Shown here: piece after piece, positions 62,313 through 64,000 of the stretch
How positions within the stretch are numbered: the first letter of the stretch is position 1
Layout: each line of letters opens with the position of its first letter
Assembly: GCA_016208495.1 (NCBI GenBank)
Contig: JACQXX010000070.1
Coordinates: 186,001 to 250,000 of the forward strand
Reading direction: 5' to 3'
DNA length: 64,000 nt
From: Acidobacteriota bacterium
Lineage (GTDB): Bacteria; Acidobacteriota; Blastocatellia; Chloracidobacteriales; Chloracidobacteriaceae
Notes under the pieces: generated by a model
Seen by the model: the letters and a program-made list of their open reading frames with translations, nothing else
Told to the model about the DNA's origin: nothing
Databases searched by the model: none
Translations under genes and position numbers: made by a program

Positions 62313-62765
62313 GGAATGAAGAATAAAGTTAGTGGTTAGTGGTTAGGGACTGTAAAAAATCAACTTCCCGTTTTCGTTTGGGAATCAGGCATTTGGATTG
62401 AGCATCCTGAAAGGCTGCAGTTCGAATAGCCGGTGGTTGCTCAGCTACAGGGAGCTACCACCGGGAAACGGCTCGTTCGCCCAATCCCTCCCCGCTTCGC
62501 CCGCGCCCCGTGGGGCGCGGGCAAAGCGGGGAGGAACAAAGGGGTGGCCCTTGTGGGTCCGGTGGTAGGCCCAAAGCGGCCAACCGACCGGCTATCCGAA
62601 CGGCAACGCTTCGCGGTGCACAACCAAAAACCTGAACGTAAAAGGGTGACCACGCTCCCAGGAACTTATTTTTTAACGATCCCTTAGTGGTTAGAAATCA
62701 ATATTTTCGAAGAAGAACCAGGAACCAAGAGCTAACCACTAATCACTCACTAGTTTCTTCATTCC
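62313..62765. repeat. Composite repeat element with nested hairpins
   Basis: GAATGAA units (62313-62325), GTTAGTG units (62332-62345), then TTAGGGACTGTAAAAAATCA. The centre folds as nested stems: outer arms 62420-62432 and 62589-62601, a side hairpin 62430-62443 / 62451-62464, and a 22-bp GC-rich hairpin (62488-62509 with 62512-62533, one mismatch). The right side mirrors with TTTTTTAACGATCCCTTAG, GTTAGAAATCAATATTTTCG, inverted CACTAAC units and ATTCTTC units to 62766. The A-rich ends resemble the edge at 3.92 kb. Confidence 0.88.
62488..62533. other. 22-bp GC-rich hairpin inside the 62.3 kb element
   Basis: CTCCCCGCTT then CGCCCGCGCC(CC) at 62488-62509 pairs with 62512-62533 with one mismatch and a two-base spacer (effective loop larger). 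The stem is almost all G-C and could form a very stable RNA fold or a cruciform. Confidence 0.85.
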
Positions 62766-63719
62766 TCAGAGGACAGCCAGTGAACGTTGGACACCAATGT
62801 GCTGAAAATAGGCTCGGGCCCGGTTGGCGTCAGAGTTGATCTGAATGCGGAGTTCATCCAGCCCATTAAATCGTTTTTCATCGCGAAGCCGGTGCAGAAA
62901 ACGCGTTCTCAGGTTTCGTCCATACAGGTCGCCCTCAAAATTCAAAATATGGGTTTCAACCACCCGATCAATACCCCCGACCGTGGGGCGAACTCCAATA
63001 TTGGTGACACTTTGTCGCCAGACTCCATCAATCAAACTAGCGGTCACATACACACCATCCGCCGGAATGACCCGATTGACAATATTAAGGTTGGCGGTTG
63101 GAAAAGAAAGGGTTCGACCCAATTTGCGACCTTCGACGACTTTGCCCTCGATGCCATATGGCCGACCGAGCATCCGGCGCGCCAGATTGACCCGGCCAGC
63201 GCGAATGAGCCGCCGGATCATAGTTGAACTGATGCGGCGATTGCGCAACAACACTTCTTCAGCCTCAGCCGCGACAAAGCCAAATTCCCCAGCCATCTGC
63301 CGCAACAGGTCAATTCGACCTTCTCGGCCCCGTCCAAAAGCAAAGCCTTTTCCAAGGTAGACTTCCTGGGCTTTGCACTTTTCCCAGAGGTGTTTTTGGA
63401 TAAACTCGCGAGCGGTAATGGTTGAAAATTCGGGAGTAAACTGAACAATAACAACTTGTTGGATGCCAAGAATTCCCATACCTTCGATGCGCTGTTGCAA
63501 GGTTTGTAGCAACGGCGGGGCTGTTTCTGGGTGCAAAACAGCCCGGGGATGCGGATCAAAGGTAATCACGGTGGGTACACAGCCGAGGTCCGCCCCGCGT
63601 TGGGCCAGGATCTTCATAATGGATTGATGGCCAAGGTGGAGCCCATCAAAAACTCCAAGCGTGAGCACCGTTGGAGTGGAAATCTCATCAATGGCATCAA
63701 GGCCATGCAAAATTCGCAT
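62766..63719 (-). CDS. ribF: Bifunctional riboflavin kinase / FAD synthetase
   Basis: A 317-residue RibF. The N-terminal FAD synthetase domain has LGVFDGLHLGHQSIM (nucleotidyltransferase motif) and VITFDPHPRAVLHP; the C-terminal riboflavin kinase has the RPYGIEGKVVEGRKLGRTLSFPTANL segment with GVYVT next. It makes FMN from riboflavin and FAD from FMN in the cytoplasm. No FMN riboswitch is seen. ATG 63719 is 39 bases after the upstream hydrolase gene, which suggests an operon. Its stop is next to the repeat element. Confidence 0.95.
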   Translation of the reverse strand: MRILHGLDAIDEISTPTVLTLGVFDGLHLGHQSIMKILAQRGADLGCVPTVITFDPHPRAVLHPETAPPLLQTLQQRIEGMGILGIQQVVIVQFTPEFSTITAREFIQKHLWEKCKAQEVYLGKGFAFGRGREGRIDLLRQMAGEFGFVAAEAEEVLLRNRRISSTMIRRLIRAGRVNLARRMLGRPYGIEGKVVEGRKLGRTLSFPTANLNIVNRVIPADGVYVTASLIDGVWRQSVTNIGVRPTVGGIDRVVETHILNFEGDLYGRNLRTRFLHRLRDEKRFNGLDELRIQINSDANRARAYFQHIGVQRSLAVL

Positions 63720-63758
63720 AAATGGTGAGGCAGATATTTTCTCTGCTGATCAAGGATT

Positions 63759-64000
63759 TCACGCCTCGACTGTCACTCGTAACCCGTCATAGGCTAACTC
63801 CACCCCTGACGGGAGCTGCGCTGAAGCACGGGCGTGATTCATTTTATGAGAGATATGCGTGAGCAACGCACGTTGTGGTTTGAGCAGCGCAATATACCGT
63901 AGAGTTTCTTCCAAATGTAAGTGGGTTGGGTGTGGTTCGTACCGTAAACAATCCAAAATCAGCACTTCAAGACCTCGGAGTTGATCAAGCGCCGGTTCCG
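63759..64000 (-). CDS. MBL-fold metallo-hydrolase, C-terminal part (5' end outside window)
   Basis: The visible 80 residues start in mid-frame at the window edge. LEVLILDCLRYEPHPTHLHL and PQRALLTHISHKMNHA are the C-terminal pattern of PhnP-like metallo-beta-lactamase-fold phosphodiesterases, including the Asp of the metal bridge (ILDCLR) and the final metal His (LTHISH). Substrate unknown. It lies directly upstream of ribF. Confidence 0.8.
   Translation of the reverse strand, partial: EPALDQLRGLEVLILDCLRYEPHPTHLHLEETLRYIALLKPQRALLTHISHKMNHARASAQLPSGVELAYDGLRVTVEA

Noticed and set aside
1-64000. tRNA or rRNA genes
   Set aside because: Reading the gaps showed no cloverleaf-like sequence or rRNA core; a tRNA search program was not available to confirm this.

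Overview
The window is chromosomal DNA of a free-living, Gram-negative-type bacterium, most likely an acidobacterium close to the class Blastocatellia. The case for this rests on a VWA protein of the type known as the VWFA-related Acidobacterial domain, a membrane Ser/Thr kinase with a zinc-ribbon linker just before the kinase domain, TonB/ExbB/ExbD and SecDF systems, thioredoxin-lipoprotein-carrier fusions, and intergenic DNA full of short tandem repeats. No phage, plasmid, CRISPR array, rRNA or tRNA gene was found. The taxonomic call is an inference from gene content only.

Layout. 1-9.1 kb: a truncated two-module repeat protein, a DUF4139 protein, a hybrid PAS/GAF histidine kinase, xseB, an FHA membrane protein and ispA. 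9.2-16.6 kb: a lipoprotein, prfB with the classical +1 programmed frameshift, ftsK, a dual-specificity phosphatase and a PAP2-type membrane enzyme. 16.6-28.4 kb, all minus strand: a MazF/PemK toxin-antitoxin pair with a palindromic operator, a LEA-like membrane protein, two tandem lipoprotein-carrier/TlpA thioredoxin fusions, a GH133 glycogen debranching enzyme, chrA, pilT and a VWA protein. 28.5-33.2 kb: the conserved tgt-yajC-secD-secF operon ending in a strong terminator. 33.8-38.1 kb: a tonB-exbB-exbD-exbD-exbD-lipoprotein operon in which two exbD copies are tandem duplicates. 38.4-44 kb: a relA/spoT homologue, a GH13 enzyme and a zinc-ribbon methyltransferase. 44-55 kb: a PDZ/transmembrane/GAF/Ser-Thr kinase, then two TMTC-like membrane TPR proteins that flank a DUF2306 gene and a LytS/LytTR two-component pair. 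55-64 kb: an IPT/NHL protein, ybeY, a CNNM/CorC-type protein, an ABC exporter, a Uma2 nuclease, ribF and the end of an MBL-fold hydrolase.

The most striking content lies between the genes. Most larger gaps hold tandem arrays of 7- or 8-base units from about ten sequence families (for example GTTAGTG, GAAGAAT, GGGTTCA, TTGGTGT, GGAGACAA, GTGACTGG, TAGTGAAA). Many arrays face an inverted copy of themselves across a central segment, giving long palindromes, and several share conserved centres or ends with other loci in the window. They reach into genes: the last 12 residues and stop codon of the debranching enzyme, and the stop codons of the phosphatase, the VWA protein and the ABC exporter, lie inside array sequence. 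Other genes start directly after an array without a Shine-Dalgarno sequence. The unit length and mirrored layout recall the short tandemly repeated repetitive (STRR) sequences of filamentous cyanobacteria, but the families and palindromic architecture here look distinct and are the best candidate for an undescribed system in this window.
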